Shown here in pieces: positions 24,455 to 36,630 of a stretch of DNA of 64,000 bases. Position numbers and translations under genes: made by a program. Where the stretch lies: the NCBI GenBank assembly GCA_951799445.1, contig OX637289.1, forward strand, positions 2,830,501 through 2,894,500, in the 5' to 3' direction. Origin of the DNA: Pseudisothecium myosuroides. Taxonomy: Eukaryota; Streptophyta; Bryopsida; Hypnales; Lembophyllaceae. The notes beneath the pieces are model-generated. The model worked only from the letters and a program-made list of their open reading frames with translations. It did not search any database and was not told where the DNA came from. Every line of letters begins with the position of its first letter. Positions within the stretch are counted from its first letter, which is position 1.

Positions 24455-25187
24455 GGGGTCATTGCAAGAAACATTGTGCTGTTTTTGTAGCGTTTTGCAG
24501 AATACTCATGATTTTTTTGAGAATACTTTATAATAAGAAAAATAATTTTAATAAAATGTGAAAAATATGTATAATGTATACAACTTTAAGAAGAAGGTAC
24601 CCTAGGAAGGAAAAGTATAGAAAAATTCTCTAAGTAGAGAACTAGAAAAGTGCAAAATCTCATGAAAATAGGTACTTTCACATTTTAATTTACGAAAAAT
24701 AGGAAAAATAAATTAAATAAAAATAAAAATTGGTCATTTTGGAAGAGTTGATGGTGATGAGATTTCATCAAAAGAATGATCTTAGAACCATCTTTAATGT
24801 TCAAAAATTCCACACAATGGGAGTGCTGTTTGCATTTATGTGAGGGACATAAAATAATATATTTCAGAATTCCTTTGGTAGATATATGCTTTCCTTCTAT
24901 GCAAATAGGCCATGAAAACTTCAGCTCCTAATCATTAAATTTGGGGATTCCTAATGGAGGAAACAACTCTAAATCTAATTTGGTGACATATTAACAAAAA
25001 TGTTTTTTAAATATAAAATGATTTTTTTTAATTTCTAAAAAAATAAGATATCTGGTTACCATCAAGATAGACATGTTCAATAGAAATTTCATATTCCTTG
25101 GACTTGTGCTTCAAGAGTCATAGCGGATGACAAGCCATCACTTTCATTGTGATGGAGAATAGAACCTATGTTTCTTGCAATGACCCC
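24455..25187. mobile_element. GGGTGATTGCAAGAAA-family element, copy ii (733 bp)
   Basis: Ends GGGGTCATTGCAAGAAA and its reverse complement. The flanks are ACTT and ACGG. A related sequence without the insert is present near 56340-56370 (AATTTTTGCATACAATATTCAAATG), where ACAA takes the place of the two flanks. This fits a degraded 4-bp duplication. Non-coding, and similar to the right arm of the copy at 9680-10745. Confidence 0.8.
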
Positions 25188-25689
25188 ACGGTATTCAAAT
25201 GATGCATTCTTTGGTGCATTGAAATCTCCTTTCATTTTTCAATTAGAATATATATTTAAATTATTCTAGTAATAGAAATTATGTACTTTAGAAAGAATGA
25301 CAATTTTAGGTGTTCAAACTTCATACTATGAAAAGATAGAGGAGACTAAAAGACTAAGATAGAAAGTCTATAAAGCGACCATGCTCTAAAAGCATTCTCT
25401 AACACAAGGGTACATATTGCTTCTTTCAATGTACCAACACTAAACATATAAGGAAATGGACACTTTTGTAGTTTTATATGATTTCAACTTCAAAATTCAT
25501 AACTAATTCCATAAAGGTCCAAAAAACATGAAACTACTTGGGTTAGATGCCAATTCCATTTTTTTTTTGAGAAAATTATTGATAAAATATTTCAATAAGT
25601 CAAACTTTCCAAGGCTCAAGGCTCAGCTTAGCATTCATTGTCAATTACCTCAACATAAAAATAGCATTTGGAGGACCGAATTTGATAGC

Positions 25690-25901
25690 ATTTGGTTCTA
25701 GTCCCCCGTCTTAGCACTTAGAAATGGTGACTCTATTATCTAGAGTTTGAGGGGCCCTCCTTGTTGGTCTTTTAACTAGCCTATCTCTTTCAATTGTTGT
25801 TTGTTTTTTTGCTCATCATTTCTTCATTTCTAGCCTTGCAAGGGTTTTTTTTTTTTTTTTTAATGCAATGGTTCTCCATTTGTTAAAAAAAAAAAAAAAA
25901 A
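25690..25901 (+). mobile_element. 5'-truncated LINE 3' end with poly(A)
   Basis: The end reads TTTTTTTAATGCAATGGTTC, CCATTTGTT and then 17 A residues at 25885-25901. The same TTTAATGCAA(C/T)GGTT...CCATTTGTT tail occurs in both palindrome arms. A shared 3' tail followed by poly(A) is typical of plant L1-type LINEs. The 5' limit is a guess; no reverse transcriptase is left. Confidence 0.6.
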
Positions 25902-26926
25902 TCCCCAATATTGCAAATCAACTCTTAAATGATGGCTTTATAGACCTCCTACCCTTATTAGAAGAGGTTAGGGTTTACATCATTGATTGGATGAATCTTG
26001 CTTATACAGAAATAAACACAACCTAGATGCAGACGAAAGGGCCATTCTCACCTAGCATTAACGATTTGAAAAGAGCGGTGGTTGTAGTGGCTACCACTGC
26101 ACATGTTCACATTGGCCCCCGCTTTTAGCCACCGAACCTACGTGGAGTCCTCGTTGGCGGGGGCTTAGGTGTGGTGTTTTGTGGAACGTGGCCGAATTTT
26201 AGGAGAAAATTTCAACTGCAACTCCAGTTTTTTTGTAGTGGTTCCATCTGCGAGAAATGAAGATCCGAGAGAATGTCGAGCAATTAGAGGCGGTGTTTTC
26301 TAATCTCCGCGCTGGACCTGCTTTACCAAATATCGCTTTGATAATTTGGAGTGAAATTTTCGGATTTGGCTCTCTCTGAAGAAGGAAAACCATGGCGCTG
26401 TCAACGACGGTGCAAGCGGCCGCTGGTACAAATAAATGGACATCCGTTGTACTGCTTTCACCACAGCAACTGTCGACTCCATATTGAGCTTATCAGATAT
26501 GTTATTTGCACTCCTGCATGACGTTCACATTCTTTCTTTTTGGACTGTTATGTTGAGAATTTCCTCGACTGAAGCTTGAGTACTTCAATACTAGGAATTG
26601 GCCTCCTTTCCCGTGTCTTTGATTTGAAGTATGTGGTAGTTATAGAAGTTTACATTTGTCTGCAATGGTGTTTTTCTATGTGGCTTTCTATAGTGGCAGT
26701 TGTTCCCATGTCCATATGTTTTCATTTATTGAGTGGCAGTTTCCCTCCTTCAAAGAAACATTCAACTTTCCATGCTATATGTTAAGGCCAAAGAGTCAGT
26801 CATGGCATTAATTTCCATTTAGTGCATGAGAAACAACTTTCGAAGTGGTTTTCTGAAAGTAAACATCCTATTTTTTTTTTGGGGGGGGGGTCGGGGTTCT
26901 CCACAGGACTGCAAAGAACCCACGTC

Positions 26927-28764
26927 ATGGAGAACCAACTGAATGCAAACTACTACAACATGCCCATTCGTCCTACCGCAATGCCTGTTCGGCCTGCAGG
27001 AATGCCAGTGGCTGGTGAGTAAATTAGATCTAGTCACATACATTTCAATTGCTCACATTCAATATGGCAGGACTCCATTCATTGTCCCTTATTTGCTTGG
27101 AATGACAAGCGGGCGATGATCAAGTTACCAGTAGACCTGCACAAGAGATTAACAACTTCCCATGCTTTAGAAAGAACATGTTCATACTTAGCAGTGATTT
27201 TGAAAAAACAAAGAATTCATACACGAACCTTTCGATTTTGAAAATATTAGTTTCTCTTCTTCTGCTATTGAACTTCCATCGATACAGCACACCTGCACAC
27301 AAGACAAACACACTCCAATGCTTCTATAAGTATGTGCTTAAAGAATATCAAACAAAGAGTTCATGGTTTAGTTTCTCACTGTCTTCACTTGAAAATGTTG
27401 TGCCATTGTCTATAGGCTCCCGAATCCATTGCTTGGATCATTTTTGCGATGCACAGCTGCAGGTGGTGCTTCTACAGCTGGGCCTCACTAACTGCCTTCC
27501 ATATTTGTATGCGCACACATTGGCACCGCCACTAATTCACCAAACCCAATTGCCTGTGCCTGCTTGAGCACCTCCTGCAAGTCCTACATCTGCACCAAGC
27601 CCCCTCCTTCCCAATGTCAGTAACAACAAAAGAGCAAGGAAGGACCGTTGCCCTAATTGAGTACACCAAGAAGTGCTGGCGCTTGTAACTGCCAAACATG
27701 AACAAATTTTGGAAGAAGTTGACACGATTGATGCACGAGATCTTATGATGCCCAAGAACACAAAGTGGATTCGGATTTCCAAGGAAGTTATACGTGCAGG
27801 GTGCTCACCATGCTTACGTGACGGTCCCGCATGTAAGACAAAGTGGAACCAAATCCTTCCGGATTACAAACGCATATTGGACTACCTTGGAAGAACTGGG
27901 AGAAACGTTTGTGACTATTGGGATTTGACTCTTGCACAACGGAAGGAGGAAGGGCTACCAAAAAAAAATTCTCAAGAATTCTTCGACGCCATTAACGACT
28001 GGTATGGAACGCAACCTCAAATTCAACCCCCTCACATATGTGACCTTCTATCTCCTGACGACTCTAACTACAGACCCTCACAATGTCAATTCCAAGCTGC
28101 AAATGAAGAGACTAGCGAGCCTGAAATCGACGACCCCATGGACCTTGCTGTAGCAGATACATCAGATGCTGCAACTGACACGACACCTCCACAATCGCCA
28201 AGGTTGTCCTCTTCGATGCCCTACCGTCCAACTGCACCACATGTCTCCATTGCGACTCCAATGTCAAGACCACAACCTGCGCTACCACCAGAAGTCATTC
28301 CCTAGGATATCAGTTCCTCTGATACATCTTCTTTTGCTATGAGAAGGCATCTTGGTAACATTGGTGTGCGCAGAAAAAATGTCTCGGGGCATATCGTGAT
28401 TGCGGAGGCCACGAAGGCGACGGGAGAGATTATGGCACAACAAATGCATGACATAGCTAAGTCTAGTAGAGTTCTAGAGCACTCCAAAATCAAAGTGCAG
28501 CTAAAACTATTTAGTGAACAGATGTCTTACCAACGTGACAAGGACATATGTCTCTATAAGCATGCTATGGTGGCCAACGAAAATGCATGCTTGTCAATAC
28601 TCAAGCAGGGTGAAATCGTCAATTGCTTATCTTAGCTTTCCACAGTCTTGGGGAAGAGCTTACAAAGAAGAAGCAGCTTGACCAAGCCGACCATGCTGAC
28701 AGACACCAACAAAAACGAACACTACTATCCAACAACCAAGCAATTCCTTCCGTGCAAGCATTGA
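26927..28764 (+). pseudogene. Myb/SANT-like (trihelix-type) protein of a PIF/Harbinger-type unit, decayed
   Basis: DNA-binding partner protein of PIF/Harbinger-type transposons or a relative of them. A first exon 26927-27014 (ATG, then MENQLNANYYNMPIRP) ends at a strong GTGAGT donor. After an intron one frame stays open to 28764 except for in-frame stops at 27565, 27658, 28303 and 28633. The frame shows a basic stretch (NNKRARKDRCPN), the SANT-like core (VHQEVLALVTAKHEQ, RDGPACKTKWNQILPDYKRI, DYWDLTLAQRKEEGLPK), a Ser/Pro-rich linker and a conserved-looking C-terminus (RRKNVSGHIVIAEATKATGE, VQLKLFSEQM). At 27658 a stop replaces the expected tryptophan of the SANT helix. There are no frameshifts over 1.1 kb. 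The family call is from recognition, not search. Confidence 0.7.
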
Positions 28765-29230
28765 CGGTGGGGGACTCCAACAGGACAACACAAAACCTGC
28801 AACAACCAACAACGACGGACTTCTTCACTACCATGGTGGCGACAAAGATGAAGACTGCAACGTCCCACTAGAAAGCGAAGAGAAACAAGCATAGCTATAA
28901 CTGTTGACTTCCATTGCTTCGGGACACCTCTTCAGCGGTCTTCATCGACTTGCAGTTATCCTGCACCTTCACCAAAAACCCAACCTTCATGCGATGTACG
29001 TAGATGTGTTAGAACGGTCCGTGTTACTGATCAATCTGTCCATGTACTACATCTACTTGCCTACTAAAAAATTATAATAAAATGCAAATTGAAAAAAACC
29101 ATGACTCATTGCTTCACTATGTTCAAAGCCTTCGCCTCACATAAAAAAACGACTTTGCGTGGCTGTGGCCCTTCTCACATCATGACTGCAAACAATGAAA
29201 AAGACGGCAAGAGCTGGCTCACCTATCGAC

Positions 29231-30438
29231 TCATGGTTGGTGCTGCCTCAGCAACGACAAGTAAACGCCCAATTGGCTTCTCTTCTTCGTAGCTGCAACA
29301 GTAGCTGCGCTTTTTGGGATGACCTCAACATCTTCATGTACAACTACAGGTTCATCTACCGCTTCACCATCCAAACCTTCAGTTTGTAGCACCTCAAATA
29401 AATGTTCAACCTCCTCGTGTAATTGGCCTAGAAGTATATTGTGCAATATTGCACAATAGAGAATCACGTCCGGTAAAAATACGACATCCAATTTAGATTT
29501 TGTTAGTAACTCCCTGAACGTTTGTTTCAATATATCAAATGCATTCTCCACGACGCAACAACCCCTTCGTAGTTTCTTGTTGAAGAGCGCCTCCGCTACT
29601 AACAATCGAACTTGACTCCGATGTGGAATCATCAGCCAAGGAAGAAGTGGGTACCCAAGGTCACCTACAAGGTAAGGTGAGAAACCGTGAACACTGTCTT
29701 GGTCATTGAAAAAATTATTGTGCATTGCTAGATCGTATAGAGGCGAACGCCTCAGCATTTGAGAGTCATTTGTGGAGCCATGCATTCCCAAATAAAGATC
29801 CAAGAAATGCTTTTCACTGTCTACCACTGCCTAGCAATTTAATGTGTAGCCACCATATTTGAAGTAATAGTAATCAGCTGAAACATGGCGTGGCTTTGAA
29901 ATGGAGATGTGTGTGCCATCAATGACTCCCACAACACCAGGCAAGCCACATAAATCCAAGAATTTTTGCTAAGTATCTCGTAAGCAGTCGCCAGTTGGCC
30001 AAGTAAGGTTGTACCTCAAAGTCTCGTTTATAGCATGCACTACATCTCTCAGAACCAAGCTGACAGTACTTTTGCCGATTGCAAAAAGCTCGCTGCAGAT
30101 GACAAGGGAGGCGCCATGACTTAATTTAAAGAGGGTGCAATACACACGGATGAGAACTGGAATTGCCACCCTATACTTGGTATCTTTCTTGCGTATTTGA
30201 GGGGTCAGTAATTCAGCGAAAGAAAACACCATCGGCTTGGTCATCCTGAACATTTGGATCCACCTTGTGTTGCCGTATTCAGTGACCAGAAATCTTGAGA
30301 ACCATGTGGTGGAGCAAGGCTTTTCCCAGTATCGTACATCATCGTCAAGCAAGTAGAAAGCAGGACAGAATTGGAAGCTCTATAAGCCAAACGAACAGCG
30401 GCTAGAGGATCATCACCTGGTTGTCTAACATGACGCAC
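29231..30438 (-). pseudogene. PIF/Harbinger (HARBI1-like, DDE_Tnp_4) transposase, decayed
   Basis: Cut-and-paste transposase relic. On the minus strand one frame from about 30370 to 29231 carries WFSRFLVTEYGNTRWIQMFRM, then GVVGVIDGTHI (first Asp, 29918-29920), MHGSTNDSQMLRRSPLYDLA (second Asp, 29765-29767), VGDLGYPLLPWLM, and CCVVENAFDILKQTF (Glu, 29546-29548). In-frame TAG codons lie at 29969-29971 and 29828-29830, the second in LNC*AVVD where glutamine is usual. The N-terminal part (VRQPGDDPLAAVRLAY) is in another frame, so there is a frameshift near 30370, and a TAG at 30445. It faces the SANT-like gene tail to tail. It cannot make an active enzyme as it stands. Confidence 0.85.
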
Positions 30439-30539
30439 AATGTTCTATAAAGTTGAGTCGTTCTCTTCTTCTTCCAAAAGAGGAGGCAAGAAAACAACTT
30501 GAGGTGTGGTTAGTAACTGAAGAAGTAATCACATGCTGA

Positions 30540-32109
30540 AAGCCAGGGCGGAGTGAATAGTGGAATCATTGTCCATTTTGGCAAGCTTCCAAGAGTGGTT
30601 CCCAATCGACCACCTCTTCCTTAAAAAGAGAGGAATATAAAATCGTTAAATTTCCAAAAGAATAGAGTGCTCAAGTGACGTCTTCTCGGCAATAGAACTG
30701 TGAACCCTAATTCAGTGTAAACTTGTGCACACTCTAATGACGTTGACATCAACCTCAAGCAATTTATCAGTGCACAGATCTTGTCAATTGGCAAAGGCAG
30801 GGAAGTATTACAAAATTAGGAAAGTAGGCGGAGAAAAATGTCGGCAGTTCTTACTTGACGAAGCTCACATCGGCAAAGGAGAATTTCAAAGAAATTGTAC
30901 AGACGTAGACCGTGTTGCCTTCAAATGACGCCACAAGAAAGACACCAGAATTTCGAATCATAGCCCGAGTCCCTCCCTGCAACAAGCAAGACCCGATGAG
31001 ACAGTAAAATTGTCTTGAAGGCAAGTGTTGAATCTGAAGTTGTACCCTAACTGAGGCACAATCTCAGAATAAACACGACGAGAGTAACCGCGGAAATTGG
31101 ATTTATAAGACACATTCAGCATTCCTACGATCAGACAAGACAAAGAATCAAAGGAGACCGCAAAAGCACAAATTTTTGAACTGATAACTCTGAATAAAAG
31201 GAAAAATTACTTGCTTGATGATTTGGAAGCGACAGAACAACGTTCAAGGAAGCCTGAAGATTGAATCAAAACTCCTTGACGTACTCTTGTGAGATTGCTT
31301 TCGAAATTCTGAAATCAGAAGGCGCAATTTTCAAACGTGCCGCCCTCCACCGCAACTCTTGGCCAACGAGAGAATGAAACGGAGAAGACGCAAATACAAC
31401 AACAACTGTGTGCAACGGGGTGGGAGAAAAATAGTGATGAAACAAACTCGTGGGAGAGAAGGACATGATTGAAGAGAAAGCTTGGGGCTGGTGGACGTGA
31501 TTGCTGCGAAGTGCAAGGCGGGAGAGGGGAGACGAAGCTCAGTCCCAACTAAAAGCGAACTCTGGTGGGAACCTTCTCCCAAACAGTCCTGTCATTTGCC
31601 TACGTGGCGCTCGTTTCAAAAATCCTTGATTTACGTAAAAGAAGTGGTGAGAACAGTGAAGTATTTCACAAGTTGCTTGAATCACGGGCCCTCTAATTTC
31701 GCAAGTCACCTCCAGTAATACTATGGGCGCTAGATTATCCATCCTTGGTAATAAAGCGAACACGACCAGGTTCTTAGCTTTTATCCACTTTTTAATTTAA
31801 GGGATGTTGTGAGCGCGGTCCATTGTGCCTTCCAAGCAATGGATCTTTTGCTAATGTTTCCTAAGTGTCGTGGATGGGCAAAAGAAATGCCTAGAGATGC
31901 ATGTGGTGACTTCAAAGCTAACTATCGATGATCAAAGGTTACAGTGATCTAATGGTGAAATCCTACCGTACTAACTATCTATCTTATGTTTAGTGTAGAC
32001 TGGGTGGTTGGTTTCATTTCTGACAACCCTAACTAACTGAAGTGGGACCCCCTAGGTTCCTTCCATGAACCCCTAAGACTATCTTTTATATTTAACGTCC
32101 CACCTGGAA
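30540..32109. other. 5' flank of the transposase relic
   Basis: Mixed composition, GC-richer at 31320-31600. It probably belongs to the transposon around the transposase relic. Overlapping minus-strand frames at 31266-31582 do not resemble a known protein. Confidence 0.4.
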
Positions 32110-33060
32110 ATTCTACTTCTAAAGACTAACTCTAAATTTTAACTTCTAAATGTAACTCTAGATTTTTACTACTTTTTATTAACTCTAAATTTTAACCTCC
32201 AAGTTTGACTCTAAGTTTTAACTTTTAATTCTAAGTTTTTACTTCTAAACTACTCTAAAATTTACCCTCTATGTTTAACTCTATGTTTTGACTTTTAACT
32301 CTACACAAAATAGTGAAATTAGGTTGCCCCACACTAATTTCTCGACATTTGATACTAAATAAATATTTTTAGTTATTGTACAAGAATAAACTACTTTTGA
32401 ATTAGATATTGTTGTAATTGAGATTCATAAACCTCCATGTGTACACATGAAAATATTTTAAGAAATATTTGTTGACTGTAATGGCTTGTAAAGTAACTTT
32501 CATGTTATAAGGCAACCTAATTGTTAAGGCAACCTAATTTCACTATTTTGTGTAGATTTTTACTTCTAAAATTAATCCCAAATTTTAACCTCTAGGTTTG
32601 ACTCTACGCTTTCACCTTTGACTCTAGATTTTCTACTTCTAAAAACTAACTCTAAAATTTAACTTCTACCTCTAACTTTTTACTTCTACTTTTAGCTTTG
32701 AATTCTACTAAATTTTAACCTTTAATTTTAACTCTAATTTTTAAATTCTAACTTCAGAATTTAACTCCTATTTCTACTCTTAAAATCTACCTCCTAAATT
32801 GACTCTAACTTTCACTTCCTAAAATTACTCTAAAATCTTTACTTTTAATTTCTACTTTTTTAATTGGATTTTTGACTCCTAGATTAACCCTAAATTTCTA
32901 CTTTTAAACTACCCTAAGATTTGACTTGAGAATTAAACCCCTAGATTAACTTCCAAATTAACTCTAACTTTTTAACTTTTTAATTTCACTCTAATTTTCA
33001 CCTCCTAAATCTAATTCTAAATTCTAAATTTATGAACTTCTAAATCTAAACTTCTACCTT
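32110..33060. repeat. degenerate tandem repeat TAACTCTAAATTTTTACTTC
   Basis: Some 700 bases outside the MITE are built from poorly kept 15-20-base units of the form TAACTCTAAATTTTAACTTC. On the minus strand it lies just downstream of the leader exon-like segment at 33158-33217. No coding capacity. Confidence 0.8.
32304..32552. mobile_element. MITE with TA target (249 bp) inside a degenerate repeat
   Basis: Starts CACAAAATAGTGAAATTAGG and ends with its reverse complement. TA flanks both sides (32302-32303 and 32553-32554). The surrounding degenerate repeat supplies an empty site: TAACTCTAGATTTTTAC at about 32152-32168 is what remains when the insert and one TA are removed. A second partial end (GGCAACCTAATTG) lies just inside the right end. 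Confidence 0.85.
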
Positions 33061-33157
33061 CCACTAATCTAATCTTGCTAATCACGGACTAAGGTCTAAT
33101 CAAGAAAATCAAGGAGTAATTAGGAAAAAACCGCCAAAGATTAGGTTAACGGCTTAC

Positions 33158-34515
33158 CTCATCGTTGCTGGTGTTGGAAGTAACCTCGTCCACGTTTTCG
33201 TACACCTCCTTGTCCATGGTACTCCCTTGGTTATTTCTTTTCTTTTCAAAACTCAAAATAGTACACCCTCGCGATCTAACCTCCTTCTTTCCCTTCCTCC
33301 TTTCTTTTCTTTCTCCTTCTCTCCTTCTACACTAATACTATTCTACCTACGCTTTTATGAGTCTTACACTATGGTCTCAAACTCCAAAGAAATTTTAATG
33401 TGCCTCCTACCCTCTTACACAACCCCCCTTTTGTCATACTAATCTTTCTCCCAATGGTCACCACGAATTCTCGAGATTTCCTCCCTAAGCCTACCTAATC
33501 CTAGGCCTAGGTCACTATTTATCGTCTCTCACCTTCTTCCTCCTATTTCATCTCCTTCTCCCCAATCTCCTTCCATTCTTATTTTTGTCATTTTGTTGGC
33601 AAGAAAGTGGGGAGTGCTTGTTTGCAGATGTGCGCGTGGAGGTGTTACTTCTATTTTCCCCCTTCCCTTTTTCTCTCTTTTTTCCTAATTTCTATTTTCC
33701 TATCCTAAACCCTAGCCTAATAAAATCCTAATCCCCCATTTTTAGGAAGGAGAGAAAACCAAAAAATAACGTGAGGTAGCCTACCCCCTAAGCCCAGCTT
33801 GCCTGGCTCCGAACTCAGCTGCTTGGGCTCCGATCCAACCTCCTGCCAGGCCTCCCTAGCTGGCCAATCGACTGGGTGGGCTGGTTGGCAAGGGGGGTTC
33901 AAGTTAATTTTTTTTTTGTTTCTTGATCTGAACTGATCTAGCTGATGGCTGGACTGATGGCTGGTTTTGATGGACTCGTTCTAAACTAAGAACTGGACTT
34001 GCGAAGCTTAGAAAACTGGACTTGCAAAAAACTAAGGTAAGGCTATAATTGCTAACAACCTACATATCTTGAAAGCTAAACTCTGGATGTTTCCACAAAG
34101 GGCTTGGAAACTAAACTTTAGAACTAAACACGGGGGAGGTTCAAAGCTTCGCCATTAAGTTGGATTTAACACCAACTTTAGGACTCTTTGGCACCTCAGG
34201 GGTCCAAAGTTCCACCATCAGGACCGTTTTCACACACACTGTAGGACTTTGACTTAGTCACAGATTCAAAACTTTGCCGTCTTCAAGGGGGGTCCACACA
34301 ACAAAGGAGACTTTAGAAGAAGGTAAAACAAAACACTTAAAGAAAACACACACGGGGGTTCAAAGCTTCGTCGTCTCGGAGGGGAGGTTCACTCAACAAG
34401 GGAAACATTTAAAGAAGGTAAAAAAGTACTTAAAGAAAACACAGAAGTTAGGACAACGTAACAATACAAAACTCACACACTAAAGATCCCCCAAAAGCGG
34501 CATCGCCAAGGTACT
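33158..34515 (-). mobile_element. LTR-retroelement leader and start-exon fragment
   Basis: On the minus strand TTGGCGATGCCGCTTTTGGG lies at about 34493-34512. It resembles the TGGCGACTCCGCTGGGG region next to the primer-binding site of some plant Ty3/gypsy elements. Upstream, at 34830-34850, a minus-strand TATATAAGG suits an LTR promoter. Downstream, an ATG at 33217 opens MDKEVYENVDEVTSNTSNDE, ended at 33158 by a strong GTAAG donor. No gag-pol domains follow, and no second LTR was found. This is a fragment at best. Confidence 0.35.
34262..34450. repeat. two imperfect tandem units of about 95 bp
   Basis: Two units each contain a TTCAA(A)...CTTC/GTC(T) stretch, GGTTCAC or GGTCCAC, CAACAA(A/G)GG, then GAAGGTAAAA and ACTTAAAGAAAACACA. 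They lie in the putative retroelement leader, next to similar shorter motifs at 34130-34230. Confidence 0.6.
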
Positions 34516-34829
34516 GTGGGGGTGACTTTAGAATTAGTACAAGACACCAAAAAGCCTCCTAAAACTCACAAGTTAGCTCACAAGAACGCACAAAAGAGAG
34601 AGGGACTCTCAACTTACAACAAGGATACCAAAAAATACACAAAGAATACACAAAGCAAGGTAGAAGGACCTTCAAGGACCTTCAAAGCTTGAAATACAAC
34701 AACAATGGAGCCAAAAGTGCTCCGAAAACACCGTAGAGGTTTTTGGCTTCAAACACCAAAATATCCAAAAGAACTTAGACCTACAGACCCAAAACAAGAA
34801 TTGGGGGTGTTTTAGAGAGAGAAATGGGG

Positions 34830-36180
34830 CCCTTATATAGGTTTCCAAGGGCCCACGCCTCCCTCTAAATTTCTAAGGTAACCTTATCAACTTGGATTTT
34901 CATCCTCATCCTCAAAGATTTTCATCCTAATCCCTAAAAAACTACTTTCTACCATCCATGTTGGACAAATATCCTAACTTTTAGAGATTAACTCCAATCG
35001 CCAAACGGATTGTGCCGTTGGCTCCAGATCGCCGTATTTGCTCATACATCTCTCAACCCCTCATACCAGAACCAAAAACCCATCATAGGCTAATTTAGTT
35101 TTAAAATCAAGTCATGATAAACTCCTAAATCTTGGGGGTCTCCTATTTTGAGAAAAGTAACTAGCCTAGGATCTCCGGTAGGTGTGAGAGAGTCGAAAAG
35201 GACTCTTGGTTGACTTCGTTTTGCCATCGTATGGTCCCGGAATGCCGAAATGTCGTGGGGACCCCGCCACGTGGTTAATTTCCGAGGAATCTTGCCGGTT
35301 CGAGTACTTGCCGCTATCGGAATGTTGTAAAACTTGACGGTGCGCATTATTAACATAAAACAAGCTATTCTAATTTTTAGTGAGATTTTATCGTAACCTA
35401 GGTAATTTCCACAAAATTCCTGTTGGAGGTTAGAACGGTTGACCGTCCGGAAAAGGTTCTTCTGCAAGTCAGAAGATGTCAGGAATTTTCATGGGACCTC
35501 TCAGGGAGTTCCACAAAAGATATGTAGGTGCATTTCCATACCTGGCACAATTGGTCAGCGGAGATTAAAATTGACCATCTCCTTGAATTGTCGATGGTGC
35601 ATGAATCTTCTGCAGATGAAGGAATCTTGAAGAATCAATTTTACCGTTGGACTCCTAGCATGGGATTTACTCTAGAACACCATCCTTGGGCTGTAGATTC
35701 CTCCACATGCCCTGTCTTGGGTTGATGGCTCCTGCATACTAACAATTGGGATTTTGGGAATTCATCAATCTAATGGGAAATTCTAAATCTAACTCTAGGA
35801 CCCAATCTAGTGACCTCGCCATGGATCCCTTAGACCGACTTAGCCATGAGTTGCCATGTTCATGGTGGGATTTAGCCCTTTGGGGGCTATGTGACTCAAA
35901 TCCTCTAAATCTCACTATCTCGTCATTTCTACTCTATTTTCAGGCAAGGTTTGGGGGAATTCTAGGGATAAACACAAATCTAGACCAAATACTATAATGG
36001 ATATGATGCAACCCTATTCTAATTCTACACTCTTTTTATGGCTTTCTGTATACTTTTATCAACTTTAAATTGTAAATTTCAAAAAAAAGAAATCCACAAG
36101 TTCCAAGTGACAAATTGAGAGCTCACAAACACCAACAGTGATTACTTTTTATTTTTACAACTGCTTCTACTAAAGGTCGA
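34830..36180. other. retroelement-like flank, unresolved
   Basis: Begins with a minus-strand TATATAAGG promoter motif that suits an LTR. A minus-strand frame at 35090-35467 is long for this window but starts at no ATG suited to a gene and shows no known domain. Confidence 0.35.
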
Positions 36181-36630
36181 GTGAGAATGGCCTTAAAGGG
36201 ACTTTGTCATTTTGGGGACATATTATTTGCTTTGGAGTATGGACAAGGGTAGCTCCTAAGAATGAGTAACGAGAAGCCAATAATACAAGTGGATATTAAT
36301 TAAACTCCCCTGCCTTTACGGATTTATTAAAATAGCAACATTATCAAGAGTAGATGTGGTCATTAAGTTACTCATTAGTTTCATGTATTAAAAGAATGTC
36401 AATTTAACAAAATTTGGAGAGAAGATCCTGTCAATAAAGAATATAGTTGGCCTCTCAAGAAGTAGACTTCAATTTCTTTACATTGTCACATGATATATTT
36501 GGAAGATTGAAATGGAATTTTATGATCTGCATCGTCCTTCAAAGAGCTTGACTAAGTCCAACTTAATTAACCTTTCGAAGTGCACCAGAAAATTATAACA
36601 AAGATTATTAACGTCAATGTCATTGTATTA

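Larger units (their letters stand above)
26040..36192. mobile_element. candidate outer ends of the PIF/Harbinger unit (10.2 kb, with nested DNA)
   Basis: GGCCATTCTCAC at 26040-26051 and its reverse complement GTGAGAATGGCC at 36181-36192 enclose the SANT-like and transposase relics. GGCC-starting ends are known from Pong-type elements, and TTA follows the right end. The left flank is AAG, not TTA, and a 12-base match is not significant alone in 64 kb. If the pair is real, the retroelement and repeat DNA at 31800-36170 inserted later. Confidence 0.25.

Noticed and set aside
20880..24720. Outer inverted repeat around the fold-back at 21687-24004, as one larger palindrome
   Set aside because: The outer match is better explained by two separate copies of the GGGTGATTGCAAGAAA family in opposite orientation.
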